A DNA stretch of 64,000 nt. It comes from Vicinamibacterales bacterium. GTDB lineage: Bacteria > Acidobacteriota > Vicinamibacteria > Vicinamibacterales > UBA8438. A program made the position numbers and the translations under genes. Shown here one piece after another: positions 11,181-22,027 of this stretch (the stretch's first letter is position 1; each line of letters opens with the position of its first letter). Under the pieces are notes generated by a model. That model was not told the origin of the DNA, did not search any database, and saw only the letters and a program-made list of their open reading frames with translations. The stretch is from contig CALLXD010000011.1 in NCBI GenBank assembly GCA_937766455.1, positions 1 to 64,000 of the forward strand. Direction: 5' to 3'.

Positions 11181-12602
11181 GTGATTCATTTTCCAATTCT
11201 CCGGTGGGGAGAGCCCTATACCAGCCTCGAAACGACGCAGGTCCACCACTTCGCAACCGGCGAGCCCGTGGCCGAGGTGAGCCAGGCCAACCCGGGCATG
11301 GTGGCCCGAGATTTGCGCAAAGGGGCCGAGCGGGCGCGTAACGCGCTCCGCGAAATTCCCTGTGCGGACCTGCTGGCGATGGTGAAGAAGGGCGGTGAGC
11401 TCTTCAAGTCGGCGGATTTGCCGCTTGGCGACGGGATGCAAACGCCGGACGACTTCGTGCGGCAGCAGTCAGCCACCACCGGTCTGCCCGAGCATATGTG
11501 TCGGATGAACATGGGCAAGCTCGAGTACGTGCTCAGCCATCTCGACGAAGTGCTCAGATCGCTGACCCGGAGGCTCGATTACGACATCCTGACCCGCGGT
11601 TTCGGGGAAGAAGATGGGGTGATGCGCAGCTATCAGGCGACCACGCCGGTGGTGGGGATGGTGTTGCCGTCCAACTCGCCCGGCGTGCACAGCTTGTGGC
11701 TGCCGATCATCCCACTGCAGATCGGGCTCGTGCTCAAACCGGGCCCGCAGGAGCCGTGGACCCCTTGGCGGATGGCGCAGGCGTTCTTCCAGGCGGGCGT
11801 TCCCAAAGAGGCCATTGGGCTGTACCCGGGGCTTGGCGAGGTGGGTGCCGCCGTGCTGAACAACACCGCGCGGAGCCTGATTTTCGGCGGAACCGCGACG
11901 GTGGAGCACTACGCGGCGAGTCCTGGCGTGCAGGTGCACGGACCAGGTTTCAGCAAGATCCTGATCGGTGAGGACCAGGTCGACAACTGGGAACAGTATG
12001 TGGACGTCATGGTCGACAGCGTGTTGACCAACAGCGGCCGCGGCTGCATCAACTGCTCAGGTATTTGGGCGCCACGGCACACCCGTGAGATCGCGGAAGC
12101 GCTGGCTAAACGACTGGGACCGATTGCGCCGCTGCCGCCCGACGATCCGAACGCGGAACTGGCGGCGTTTACCGTGCCGGGTCAGGCGGCCGCGATTTCC
12201 GCCGATATCGACAATGCGCTGAAGGAAGCTGGTGTCGAGGAGGTGTCTGCTCAGTATCAGGACGGCGGTCGGCTCGTCTCGCGCGAGCGGTGTGACTATA
12301 TTCGGCCCACCGTCGTGCACTGCGCTTCGCGCGAAGCGGCGATGGTCAAGAAAGAGTACATGTATCCGTTCGTGACGGTCGTCGAGTGCCCTCAGGACCA
12401 GATGATCACGTCGATCGGGACCACCTTGGTGGCGACCGGGCTGACCGAGGACCCGGCTTTCACTCGGGCGCTGCTGGATGCTCGCAACATCGACCGCTTG
12501 AACATCGGGCCCGTTCCGACCGTCAAGCTCAACTGGCTGCAACCGCACGAAGGTAACATCGTCGACTTCTTGTTCCGGCCGCGGGCATTCCAACAGGGGT
12601 AA
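11181..12602 (+). CDS. aldehyde dehydrogenase family protein / acyl reductase-like
   Basis: ALDH fold; catalytic region NSGRGCINCSGIWAP; PSNSPGVHSLWLPIIPLQIGLVLKPG. Confidence 0.8.
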   Translation: MIHFPILRWGEPYTSLETTQVHHFATGEPVAEVSQANPGMVARDLRKGAERARNALREIPCADLLAMVKKGGELFKSADLPLGDGMQTPDDFVRQQSATTGLPEHMCRMNMGKLEYVLSHLDEVLRSLTRRLDYDILTRGFGEEDGVMRSYQATTPVVGMVLPSNSPGVHSLWLPIIPLQIGLVLKPGPQEPWTPWRMAQAFFQAGVPKEAIGLYPGLGEVGAAVLNNTARSLIFGGTATVEHYAASPGVQVHGPGFSKILIGEDQVDNWEQYVDVMVDSVLTNSGRGCINCSGIWAPRHTREIAEALAKRLGPIAPLPPDDPNAELAAFTVPGQAAAISADIDNALKEAGVEEVSAQYQDGGRLVSRERCDYIRPTVVHCASREAAMVKKEYMYPFVTVVECPQDQMITSIGTTLVATGLTEDPAFTRALLDARNIDRLNIGPVPTVKLNWLQPHEGNIVDFLFRPRAFQQG

Positions 12603-12656
12603 CGGGCGAGGCCGCGGCGCAGAAACGCGAGCTGCTGGGCCGGCGTCCAAAGACAC

Positions 12657-13358
12657 GTGCTCGAAGTCACGAATCTCGCCAAGTCCTATCCGACCCCGCG
12701 TGGGTCGCTGACCATCCTGTCCGACCTCACCCTATCGCTACGACCCGGGGACGCCGCGTCCATCGTTGGTCCATCCGGGAGTGGCAAAAGCACGCTGCTC
12801 TATCTTCTGGGCGCGCTGGAACCCCCCTCGGCTGGCACCGTGACGCTCGACGGAGTGAATCCTTTCGCGCTGTCGGAGAGGGAGCTGGCTGTATTCCGGA
12901 ATCGGCGGGTTGGCTTTATTTTTCAGGACCATCTACTGCTTCCGCAGTGCACCGTGCTCGAGAACGTGCTGATTCCGACCTTGGTCGGGGAATCAGAGAC
13001 CGACGCGCCGGATCGTGCGCGGGAGCTGCTCGAGCGAGTGGGTCTGGCCGACCGGTTGGACCATCGTCCCGGCGAACTCTCGGGAGGCGAGCGGCAGCGG
13101 GTCTCATTGGCGCGCGCGCTCATCCGCCGCCCACCGCTGTTGTTGTGTGACGAGCCTACTGGAAACCTGGACCACGCGTCGGGAGACGTGGTGGCATCGA
13201 TGTTGTTCGACCTGCATGAACAGCAGAACACGATTCTGCTCATTGTCACTCACAATCGCGCCCTTGCCGCTCGGTGTCCCCTTCGGTTCGAGCTGGTTGA
13301 TGACCGCCTTCAACGCGTCGATGGGGCGGCAATTTCAGAAAGTGGCGATCGGGCATGA
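12657..13358 (+). CDS. ABC transporter ATP-binding protein (LolD/MacB type)
   Basis: Walker A GPSGSGKST, signature LSGGERQRVSLARAL, Walker B LLLCDEPTGNLD; GTG start. Confidence 0.95.
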   Translation: MLEVTNLAKSYPTPRGSLTILSDLTLSLRPGDAASIVGPSGSGKSTLLYLLGALEPPSAGTVTLDGVNPFALSERELAVFRNRRVGFIFQDHLLLPQCTVLENVLIPTLVGESETDAPDRARELLERVGLADRLDHRPGELSGGERQRVSLARALIRRPPLLLCDEPTGNLDHASGDVVASMLFDLHEQQNTILLIVTHNRALAARCPLRFELVDDRLQRVDGAAISESGDRA

Positions 13359-16300
13359 CGCGGACGACGCTGCTACGGCGGAGTCTGGCGCACTTCTGGC
13401 GGACCAATCTGGCGGTCGTGGCCGGGGTCGGCGTGGCCGTGTCGGTCTTGGCTGGTGCGTTCTTGGTGGGGACGTCGGTTCGAGCCAGTCTTCGTGATCT
13501 GGCGCTCCTCAGACTGGGCCAGGTCGATCACGTCGTCACGTCCCCGCTGTTCTTCCGCGAGACGCTGGGTGAGGACCTCCGTAACGCTCTGGGTGAGGCG
13601 GCGGAGGACGGCGCCGGCGCCGCGGCGCGCACCAGTGTGCCGCTCATCGCGCTCGAAGGATTCGTCACGCATCAAGACAGCGGCAGCCGGGCCGGTGGCA
13701 TCCAGGTCTACGGTGTGGACGAGCGCTTCTGGCGTTTTCACGGCATCGAGATTGAGGGGCAGGCGCCGGCGCCGGGAACGGTCCTCGTCAGCGGCGGGCT
13801 GGCTCGCGAGCTTGGTGCCCTCGTCGACGAGACCCTCCTGGTTCGCGTCCAAAAGCCATCGGCCATTCCGGTGAGTTCTTTGCACGGCCGTCGCGACGAC
13901 CTCGGTCGCACGATGCGGTTACGGATTCAGTCGGTGCTGGCACCCGAGAGCCTCGGCGAGTTTTCATTCCGGCCTCAGCAAGGCGCGGCGAGGGCTGTCT
14001 TCATCAATCTCGGTCGCATGCAGCGCGACCTCGAGCTCGGCCAGCAGGCGAACACGCTGTTGCTCGGTGGCGGCGCGCCGGAACTGGAGACGTCGGTCGC
14101 CGTGGCTGGCATCGAGGCGGCGCTGCGCGCGCGTACGCAGCTGGGCGATCTCGGTCTTCGAGTTCGCCGGTTGGCAGACTCCGACACGCTGGCGGTGGAG
14201 TCCGTGGCCGGTTTGCTCGACGACGATGTCGTCGCTGCCGCCCGGACGGCGGCGGCCGACGCCCGGTTGATTGAGCCTGCCCTGCCCATCTTGACCTACC
14301 TCGCCAACGCGATCCGGTTCGGCGATCGCCAGACGCCCTATTCCCTCGTCACCGCGCTGGACCTCACGGCTCTCACGCCGGCCGGAGAGCCTGGGAATAC
14401 GGCGGACGTGGATGACAACAGGGCCGGACCACCGCCAATCGTTCTCAATGATTGGACGGCGGAAGATCTCGCGGCAGGGCTCGGCGACATCGTCACCGTG
14501 GAGTACTACCTCTGGGAGGAGGCGGGGGCGCTGTTGACGGAAGCGGCCCAATTCAGGGTCGCCGCCATCGTCCCGATTGAGGGACTGGCCGCCGACCGGG
14601 ACTTCGCGCCGGACTATCCGGGCATCACCGAGGCGACTGACGTCTCGGATTGGGACCCGCCGTTCCCCATCGACCTCGACCTTGTCCGGGCGAAAGACGA
14701 AGACTATTGGGACGAGCATCGAACGGTCGCCAAAGGGTTCGTGCCGCTTGCGCGCGGTCAGGAACTCTGGGGATCGCGCTGGGGCCAGGTGACATCCCTC
14801 CGACTCTCGTCAGCGACCGGCCTGTCTGAAGAGAGCGCCGACACGTATCGGGCGGCCCTGCGAGCTGCGCTCGACCCGCTCAAGGCCGGCTTCGTGGTGT
14901 ACCCGGCCCGTGGACTCGCATTGGAGGCGGCGGCCGGGGTGACGGATTTCGGCGAGTACTTTACGTATTTCAGTTTCTTCCTGGTGGTCTCGGCGCTGCT
15001 CCTGGCTAGCTTGTTTTTTCGTCTGGGTGTCGAACAGCGGTTGCGCGAAATAGGCGCGTTGCGGGCACTCGGATTCCACGAATCGGCCGTAAGACAGCTG
15101 TTTTGGGCCGAGGCGGGCGTGTTGTCCCTTGCGGGCGGACTGCTCGGTGTGGCGGGCGCGGTGGGCTACGGCGAGCTCATCATGTGGGGGCTGCGCACCT
15201 GGTGGGTCGATGCGGTTGGTACTACACTGCTGACGCTACATGTTTCACCTGCGGCGCTCGGTGCGGGACTGGTGGCTGGCGGGTTGGCGGCGGCGGGGTC
15301 CATTGCCTGGACGTTGCGCGCGGTAGAACGGGCGACCCCCCGGGCGCTTATCAGCGGCGCATTGCCTGAACACGTCGGATCGGGCCGCGCTGCCCGGAGC
15401 GCCGCCACTGGTGCGCGGGCCGGCGGTGCGATACGCCACGCGCCGGTCGTCCTGGGGCTCCTCGGGGCCGTCGTACTGGCCGCGACGGTGAGCGGTCTCA
15501 TTGGCGATACGGCCGGATTTTTCGGCGCTGGTCTCCTGCTGCTGACCTCGTTGCTGACCCTGTCGTGGTCACTGCTGGGACGTCAGGACGCACTCGGGGA
15601 GGCGGTGCCGGCGACGTGGTCGGTCGCGCGCGTTGGGCTAAGGAACGCCACTGCCCGGCCCGGCCGTTCCGTGCTGTGCATCACCCTTATCGCCTTTGCC
15701 GCATTCATCATCGTGGCGGTCGATGCGTTTCATCTGGAGGGTGGCGGAGACCAGACGGACCGTTCCTCGGGCACCGGGGGCTATCCGCTTCTCGCCGAAT
15801 CGTTGTTGCCGATCGTGGTCGACATGTCGTCCGAGGACGGACAGGCTGAGCTGGGCATCGCTTCTTCGGACGATCCCCGATTTGCCGGCGCCTCGTATGC
15901 CCGGTTTCGGGTGAGGCCGGGCGAGGACGCCAGCTGTCTCAACCTGTATCAAGCCAAGAATCCGAAGCTGCTGGCGCCCGAACCTGCCTTTGCGAACGAC
16001 GACCGGTTCAGTTTCGGGCGAACCATGGCAGAGACCGACGCCGAGGCCGCCAACCCGTGGCTGCTGCTCGACCGTCAATTCGAAGATGGTGCGGTGCCGG
16101 CCATCGCCGACGCGACCTCGCTCGCCTACGCCTTGCACTTGTCTGTGGGCGACGACTTCATCGTCAACCGAGAGAGCGACAACCCGATCACGCTCCGGAT
16201 CGTCGCGGCGTTGACCGACAGCATCTTTCAGGGCGAGTTGATCATCGGCGAACGTCCGTTCGTCCGGTCGTTCCCGGAGCACGAGGGCTACCGGCTGTTT

Positions 16301-16807
16301 CTGATCGACGCGCCAGTGGATGAGACGGCTGGGGTAACCGCGGCGCTGGAAGATCGTCTGGCTGACTACGGTTTCGACGTGACGTTCGCGTCCGATCGAC
16401 TGGCGGCGTTTCACCGCGTCAACAACACCTACCTGGCCACGTTCCAGACACTGGGTGCGCTCGGCTTGTTGCTGGGCACGTTTGGGTTGGGTGCCGTCCT
16501 GCTACGGAATGTCTTGGAACGCCGTCGCGAACTCGCGCTGTTACGCGCGGTTGGGTATGACGCGCGAGACGTGTCCTGGATGGTGCTGGTCGAAAACGGC
16601 TTGTTGCTGTTCGGCGGACTGGCTGCCGGCACGGTGAGCGCTCTGGTGGCCATCGCGCCAGCCTGGCTCGAGCGGGGAGGCCAGTTTCCGATCGCCTCAC
16701 TGGGTGCGCTGCTGCTGGCAGTGGCGGCGGCCGGCGTCGTGTCGTCGCTGGTCGCCACCGTCGTTGCGGTCCGGTCTCCGCTGCTTGCCGCGCTACGGTC
16801 TGAGTAG
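13355..16807 (+). CDS. FtsX-like ABC transporter permease
   Basis: 4-bp overlap with the ATPase; FtsX-type blocks LREIGALRALGFHESAVRQLFWAEA and RRELALLRAVGYDARDVSWMVLVENG. Confidence 0.93.
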   Translation: MTRTTLLRRSLAHFWRTNLAVVAGVGVAVSVLAGAFLVGTSVRASLRDLALLRLGQVDHVVTSPLFFRETLGEDLRNALGEAAEDGAGAAARTSVPLIALEGFVTHQDSGSRAGGIQVYGVDERFWRFHGIEIEGQAPAPGTVLVSGGLARELGALVDETLLVRVQKPSAIPVSSLHGRRDDLGRTMRLRIQSVLAPESLGEFSFRPQQGAARAVFINLGRMQRDLELGQQANTLLLGGGAPELETSVAVAGIEAALRARTQLGDLGLRVRRLADSDTLAVESVAGLLDDDVVAAARTAAADARLIEPALPILTYLANAIRFGDRQTPYSLVTALDLTALTPAGEPGNTADVDDNRAGPPPIVLNDWTAEDLAAGLGDIVTVEYYLWEEAGALLTEAAQFRVAAIVPIEGLAADRDFAPDYPGITEATDVSDWDPPFPIDLDLVRAKDEDYWDEHRTVAKGFVPLARGQELWGSRWGQVTSLRLSSATGLSEESADTYRAALRAALDPLKAGFVVYPARGLALEAAAGVTDFGEYFTYFSFFLVVSALLLASLFFRLGVEQRLREIGALRALGFHESAVRQLFWAEAGVLSLAGGLLGVAGAVGYGELIMWGLRTWWVDAVGTTLLTLHVSPAALGAGLVAGGLAAAGSIAWTLRAVERATPRALISGALPEHVGSGRAARSAATGARAGGAIRHAPVVLGLLGAVVLAATVSGLIGDTAGFFGAGLLLLTSLLTLSWSLLGRQDALGEAVPATWSVARVGLRNATARPGRSVLCITLIAFAAFIIVAVDAFHLEGGGDQTDRSSGTGGYPLLAESLLPIVVDMSSEDGQAELGIASSDDPRFAGASYARFRVRPGEDASCLNLYQAKNPKLLAPEPAFANDDRFSFGRTMAETDAEAANPWLLLDRQFEDGAVPAIADATSLAYALHLSVGDDFIVNRESDNPITLRIVAALTDSIFQGELIIGERPFVRSFPEHEGYRLFLIDAPVDETAGVTAALEDRLADYGFDVTFASDRLAAFHRVNNTYLATFQTLGALGLLLGTFGLGAVLLRNVLERRRELALLRAVGYDARDVSWMVLVENGLLLFGGLAAGTVSALVAIAPAWLERGGQFPIASLGALLLAVAAAGVVSSLVATVVAVRSPLLAALRSE

Positions 16808-16849
16808 CGCCGCTAACTCCCCGTCCTCGACGCGCCTCTGGTCTGTGAC

Positions 16850-17389
16850 TTACTCGCCGGCCGGGGCCTGGTATAGCTCAAACTCATATCCGTCCAGATC
16901 GGACAAGAAGAGGATCACGGGGCCGTTAGGCGGTGAGAGGTCGCTCACCATCTTGGCGCCGGCTGCGATGGCCCGCTCGGCCAGGCCCCGCGCGTTGTCG
17001 CTGTTGATCACGATTCGTCCGTATGCCGACTTTTCGTCAGGGAGCGGGTCATCGGTCAGGCGCGCCAGCAGCAGCCCCATACCTCCACCGGGATGACCTA
17101 AGCCGATTTCGATGGGGTCACCCTCGGGCGGGTACTGGAACGTTCGTTCCAATCCGAATACCTCGGCATAAAACTTCTCCGCCGTGGCAATGTCGGCCAC
17201 ATTGATCCCCACCGAACTGAGCGAGACGGACATCTGCGGCTTGCCGTCCGGCCCCTGGGCGGCCGCGGACGAGGCCCCCAGTGAAAGGAAAGCGATGGCG
17301 ACTGCGGTGACAAGCAGTGACGGTGTACGGCGCATGGTGTGGGCTCCGGTGTTTGTCGGCCTCGACGACGTGATGTGTCTGGCCGACAC
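16850..17389 (-). CDS. secreted VOC (glyoxalase-like) family protein
   Basis: Signal peptide; SLSSVGINVADIATAEKFYAEVFGLER and SDLDGYEFELYQ. Confidence 0.85.
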   Translation of the reverse strand: MSARHITSSRPTNTGAHTMRRTPSLLVTAVAIAFLSLGASSAAAQGPDGKPQMSVSLSSVGINVADIATAEKFYAEVFGLERTFQYPPEGDPIEIGLGHPGGGMGLLLARLTDDPLPDEKSAYGRIVINSDNARGLAERAIAAGAKMVSDLSPPNGPVILFLSDLDGYEFELYQAPAGE

Positions 17390-17427
17390 TCAAGAATCGC
17401 GCCGTGTCCCCCATGGTCACGACTAGA

Positions 17428-17441
17428 TAAGTGAACACTTA
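17428..17441. promoter_or_regulatory. candidate operator palindrome TAAGTG-AA-CACTTA
   Basis: Perfect 6-bp inverted repeat with 2-bp spacer in the intergenic region upstream of the VOC gene. Confidence 0.35.
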
Positions 17442-17724
17442 CATTATCGTCAGGCGAATCACTTTGGCAAGAGACACGGCGTGATCCCAGCGACTATTTC
17501 GGCGGCCTGCGCACCCTATCTGCCACGTATTCGCGAGGCCGCCGTGCTACGGAAGTCGGTCAAGGACCGACGCGAGCGGACGCCATGTCGCAGAGACATC
17601 AGAAGATGACAATCGCAATCGTGGTCCCGATGGTCAAGACTATGACGGTGACTCAGACCGCGATCGTGACGGATATTGGATTCTTGGAGCGTAGGTCAGG
17701 CGCCAGGCCTTCGGCGGCAGCGCG

Positions 17725-19784
17725 ATGAGCGTCCTGCGCGCGGACGCGGCGGAACCGCCCCTGACGAAGCGGTCGCCGACCCGCCTCGAGACCCACGGTG
17801 TCGTTCGCGTCGACGACTACTACTGGTTGCGCGAGCGTGAGCGTGGCGAGGTCATCGACTATCTACACGCCGAGAACACGTACACCGACGCGGTGATGGC
17901 TCAGACCGAGGCGCTGCAGGACACGCTGTTCGAGGAGATTAAAGCGCGTATTAACCAAACGGACATGTCGGTTCCGTATCGGGAAGGGGACTTCACGTAC
18001 TATCGCCGCTACGAGGACAGCCGGGAGTATCCGCTCCATTGTCGTCGACCGGAACCGACCGGGCCCGAGGAGGTGCTGCTCGACGTGAACGAGTTGGCCG
18101 AGGGGCACGATTTCTGTCAGGTGTCAGCACGTGAGGTCAGCCCGGATCAGCGCTTGCTGGCATATGCGACAGACTTCGAGGGGCGCCGCATTCACACCGT
18201 CCGCGTCAAGTGCCTGACGACGGGTGTTCACCACGACGACACGTTGACCGGGGTGACGAGCAATCTCGCCTGGGCCAACGACAGCCTGACGTTGTTCTAT
18301 ACCCGCCAGGACCCAACCACCCTGCGGTGGTCCCGCATCTATCGACATCGGCTCGGCACGCCACAAGCCGAGGATGTGCTGGTCTACGAGGAGCCGGACG
18401 ACACGTTCAATTGTTCGGTAGGGACGAGCCGCTCCAAGCGATACCTGCTGATCGGGTCGCATCAGACGGTATCCAGTGAATATCGCTACCTCGACGCCGA
18501 CCAGCCGGAGGCTCATTCAGGCTGTTCCTGGCCAGAGAGCGAGACCACGAGTATCACATTGACCACTTCCGCGATCGGTTCTACGTCCGCACGAACCGTG
18601 ACGCTCTGAATTTCAAGTTGATGGAAGCGGCCGAAGGCGGCATGGGGGTGGACGATTGGGTCGAAGTGATCCCGCATCGGGACGAGGCGCTGCTCGGCTC
18701 GTTCGAGCTGTTTCGCGACCACCTCGTGGTGCAGGAGCGTCGGGACGGCCTGGTCCATCTGCGCGTGTGCCCCTGGGACGGCAGCGAGCCGCATGACGTC
18801 GCGTTTGACGAGCCGGTGTACGACGTCTACCTGTCTGTCAATCGAGAGCCAGCGTCATCGGTGCTGCGATTCGGATACGAGTCGCTCACCACACCGACGA
18901 CGACGTATGACTACGACATGGTGGCCCGCACCCGGACCCTGCTGAAGCAGGAGGAGGTGCTTGGCGATTTTGATGGGTCTCGCTATCAGTCAGAGCGGCT
19001 GACGGCGACGGCAGAGGATGGTGAGCGTATTCCGATCTCCCTGGTCTCGAAGGTGGGGATCCCCCGCGATCGGAGTCACCCCCTGCTGTTGTACGGCTAT
19101 GGCGCCTACGGCCTAAGCATGGATCCGGACTTCAATTCAGCGCGGCTCAGTCTGCTGGATCGCGGGTTCATCTTCGCCATTGCGCACGTGCGCGGTGGTC
19201 AAGAGCTTGGGCGACGCTGGTATGACGACGGTCGGCTGGGGCAGAAGCGCAACTCGTTCACCGACTTCATCGCCGTGGCCGAACACCTGGTGGGGGAGGG
19301 GTATTCGCAGACCGACCGTCTGTTCGCCATGGGGGGCAGTGCGGGCGGGTTGCTGATGGGGGCCGTCGTGAACATGCGGCCAGATCTGTTCGCCGGGGTC
19401 GTGGCGCAGGTGCCATTTGTCGACGTCGTGACCACGATGCTCGACGACAGTATCCCGCTGACCACGGGCGAGTACGACGAATGGGGCAATCCCAACGAGC
19501 GCGCCGCGTTTGATGACATCCTGGCCTACTCGCCCTACGACAACGTGGAGGCCAAAGACTACCCGGCGCTGCTGGTTCTGGCGGGTCTTCACGATTCCCA
19601 GGTGCAGTACTGGGAGCCGGCCAAGTGGGTCGCGAAGCTCCGTGCCCTGAAAACGGACGGCCACCCCGTGCTGCTCAAGACGAACATGGACGCCGGCCAC
19701 GGCGGCGTGTCTGGGCGGTACCGGCGCTACCGGGACGTGGCCTTGCAGTACGCGTTTCTGCTGGCCCAAGCTGGTCTTGCCTAG
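17725..19784 (+). pseudogene. prolyl oligopeptidase family (oligopeptidase B, S9A), split by a 1-nt deletion near 18516
   Basis: N-terminal LETHGVVRVDDYYWLRER and C-terminal GYGAYGLSMDPDF, GGSAGGLLMGAVVNMRPDLF; frames rejoin as ...PEAHFRLFLARERDHEYHIDHFRDRFYVRTNRDALNFKLM if one T is restored at 18516-18517. Confidence 0.9.
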
Positions 19785-19873
19785 GCGGATTCCCCCGCCA
19801 CGCGCCAGTTGACGCCCTCGGACCCACGGTTGGGGACTAAAGGTTGTCCCTGGCCGTGCCGAACAGTGCAAAT

Positions 19874-20150
19874 GTGAGAATACGACGGTCGTCTTGTGCG
19901 TTGCTGTGCGCCTTTTTCCTGACCGGTGCGACCTGCTCATCTTCGAGGTGATTTGGACTCGGCTGCTGCTGTTGTCGCTGGGGACTACGCCGGTCGCCAT
20001 GGGCGTCGTCCTCGCGGCATTCATTGGCGGGATGGCGATGGGGGCCTGGACGGCCGGACGCCGTTTCGTGCGCCGGTTCTCACCGGTGGTCCTCTATGCG
20101 GGCCTGGAGGCCTGGATTGGCTACCTGCTCCAGATCCCAATGGGCGTTGA
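19874..20150 (+). pseudogene. N-terminal fragment of a spermidine-synthase-like fused membrane protein
   Basis: LLCAFFLTGAT(C)LIFEVIWTRLLLLSLGTTPVAMGVVLAAFIGGMAMGAWTAGR resembles the N-terminal TM region of fused MFS/spermidine synthases; 1-nt frameshift at about 19936, no catalytic domain follows. Confidence 0.7.
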
Positions 20151-20259
20151 AGGCCATGATGTCTCTTCGAGGCTCTACGATTCATCGGCCAAACGGATCC
20201 CCGTTCAGCTGCCGGCACAACTGGTCCGTTGCAGAGGTCTGTTAGGTGTCTTTCTTTCG

Positions 20260-20736
20260 CCTCCAGGACTGAAGAACAGCCCGACAGTGTGTGCCCCATG
20301 GACGGCAAGGCGGGCATGCCGCGGTTCAAGCTTGCAGGCTGTCTTTCCAGCGCCGTGCGCCGAGCTGGCGTGCATTCGAAGCGAACCAACACCGTCGACG
20401 ACTGAGATCCGGACGCTCAGAATCTTCTTCAGATCCTGATCCTCGACGGCGCTCGGACACGACTTCAAGTCTCTGCTGGTCCCAAGTGTCGTTGGGATCC
20501 AGTTCTTGTTCCATGTACGTCTCGATGATCCGGCCCACGACTTCAAGTGGATTGACCGTGTCGTCCTTGTTCGCCAGTCGCAGCCAGGCTAGGGCCTTGG
20601 CATGTTTACTGCCGTCCGGGGGATCACCGGGCGCACCAGCGTACGTAAAGAGACTGTCCAGCGAGGCGTGTGTTTCACAGTTCGAAGAGACCTCTGCGAC
20701 GACTGCCAGCAGCGCTCCGGGAATAGGTCGTCGCAT
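20260..20736 (-). pseudogene. abortive infection (Abi_C-type) protein remnant, internally deleted
   Basis: N-part CETHASLDSLFTYAGAPGDPPDGSKHAKALAWLRLANKD...PLEVVGRIIETYME; C-part in another frame DQDLKKILSVRISVVDGVGSLRMHASSAHGAGKTACKLEPRHARLAVHGAHTVGLFF. Confidence 0.72.
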
Positions 20737-20951
20737 CGTAGTTGTCGTGTTGTACCAAAGGCATTCGACGGACCAGGGTCGCGGGATAAGCCGCGTTTCC
20801 CCGCAGCCTATTCGGTTGTCAGGATCGCCGGATTCATCAGCAAGTATATGCGGGTCGAGTTTTTGATGGCGTGGCTGGGGCTCACCAAATACATGATTGT
20901 TGACCTACCCAACGGCCCGCCAGGAACCACCGGAAACAGGGGCGAAAGTGG

Positions 20952-20972
20952 CCCTCGACCCCGAGGGGTTTT
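20952..20972 (+). terminator. weak Rho-independent terminator-like hairpin
   Basis: CCCTCG-ACCC-CGAGGG followed by GTTTT. Confidence 0.3.
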
Positions 20973-21017
20973 CTGCCCCCCCTCCAGCCGTGCTACCGCG
21001 ACTAGTAATCCGTCGCG

Positions 21018-21480
21018 TTAGTCCCGATCAGCGATAGCCAGCGTATCGGCGTTCCACAGCACATGCGGCCTCATCAGCGATGGTGCCACATTCGTGATGC
21101 GAACTGATGTCGCCACCGACAGTCGAGGCGCCGCGAAGTACAACAGTGGTTGGTTCTCACCAGCGATGGCCTGAATCTCGTCAAAGAGTTCCACGCGACG
21201 GTCCATGTCCGACGCGCGCAACTGCTCTGCCGCAAGCTGGTCTATGCGCGCCTCCCACTCGGTCGCCGGCGTCACCTGGCTCGGATGCCAGAAGTGCGCG
21301 GCTCCAGAGCTCAGCCAGAAATCGAGGTTGCCAGCCGGATCTGTGTGCTGAGTAGAAACCCGAAATAGATCGCGTCGAAGTTCATGGACATGAACCGCTC
21401 GATCAATGCACCGACCTCCGTCGGTACCAGATCGACACCGATCCCGAGAAGACCACCGTCCCCAGCGACCGAGCCGGCCC
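21018..21480 (-). pseudogene. C-terminal fragment of extracellular solute-binding protein family 5
   Basis: GIGVDLVPTEVGALIERFMSMNFDAIYFGF (frame A) then DPAGNLDFWLSSGAAHFWHPSQVTPATEWEARIDQLAAEQLRASDMDRRVELFDEIQAIAGENQPLLYFAAP (frame B). Confidence 0.75.
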
Positions 21481-21487
21481 CTCGCAG

Positions 21488-21650
21488 CCGGGTAGCAGGC
21501 GGCTCTTTGACGGAAAGACCACGTTGCATGTGCTGGCGCAGGTGCCGAAACGACAGATTGACCTGGACGGGTTGCCGGAAGGGACGCCGCCCATGGTGAC
21601 GCGGCTGGTGGGGCGGAGCCTGGAGCGTGACAGGAGGACAGCAACGCCGA
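21488..21650 (+). pseudogene. possible Ser/Thr protein kinase C-lobe fragment
   Basis: RRLFDGKTTLHVLAQVPKRQIDLDGLPEGTPPMVTRLVGRSLERDRRTA resembles Hanks-kinase helices G-I. Confidence 0.35.
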
Positions 21651-21760
21651 GTGGGGTAGTTCACGGTTTTGTCCGTCTCACGTGCTGGTAATGGAACGGG
21701 TCACACCCAGCGCGGCGAGCGTGGTTGCTTCGCCCAACCGGGTCTGCTACGCTAAGTTTG

Positions 21761-22027
21761 ATGCGTTCTTCCTGGCGCGGGTGGGTCGCCGCAATCATCT
21801 TTGCGGCTTTCTCGGTGACACCGGTGTCCGCCGTGTGGCACGCCGGTCACGAGGCCGACGCGGACTGCGCCATCTGCGAGCTCCCTCAGCAGCCCCTGGC
21901 CGATTTGCACGCCGCACCCCAGGTGCAGCGGCACGAATCGCGGGAGCGCTTGAGCGAGGTAATCACCGCTCCCCCGGCAATACCTTCAACGTCGTCTACC
22001 CCGGCTCGCGCTCCACCGCTCGGATAG
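21761..22027 (+). CDS. small secreted His/Cys-containing protein, copy 1
   Basis: MRSSWRGWVAAIIFAAFSVTPVSAVWHAGHEADADCAICELPQQPLADLH; signal peptide plus HxxH/CxxC cluster (DUF2946-like). Confidence 0.65.
   Translation: MRSSWRGWVAAIIFAAFSVTPVSAVWHAGHEADADCAICELPQQPLADLHAAPQVQRHESRERLSEVITAPPAIPSTSSTPARAPPLG

Noticed and set aside
17470-17695. Asp/Gly-rich reading DDNRNRGPDGQDYDGDSDRDRDGYW upstream of the oligopeptidase
   Set aside because: Short, no start or SD, reminiscent of a calcium-binding or secreted protein tail but too little to call
20880-21000. Collagen-like GPPGTTGNRGESGPRPRG stretch
   Set aside because: Only a few residues in a decayed region; no Gly-X-Y array
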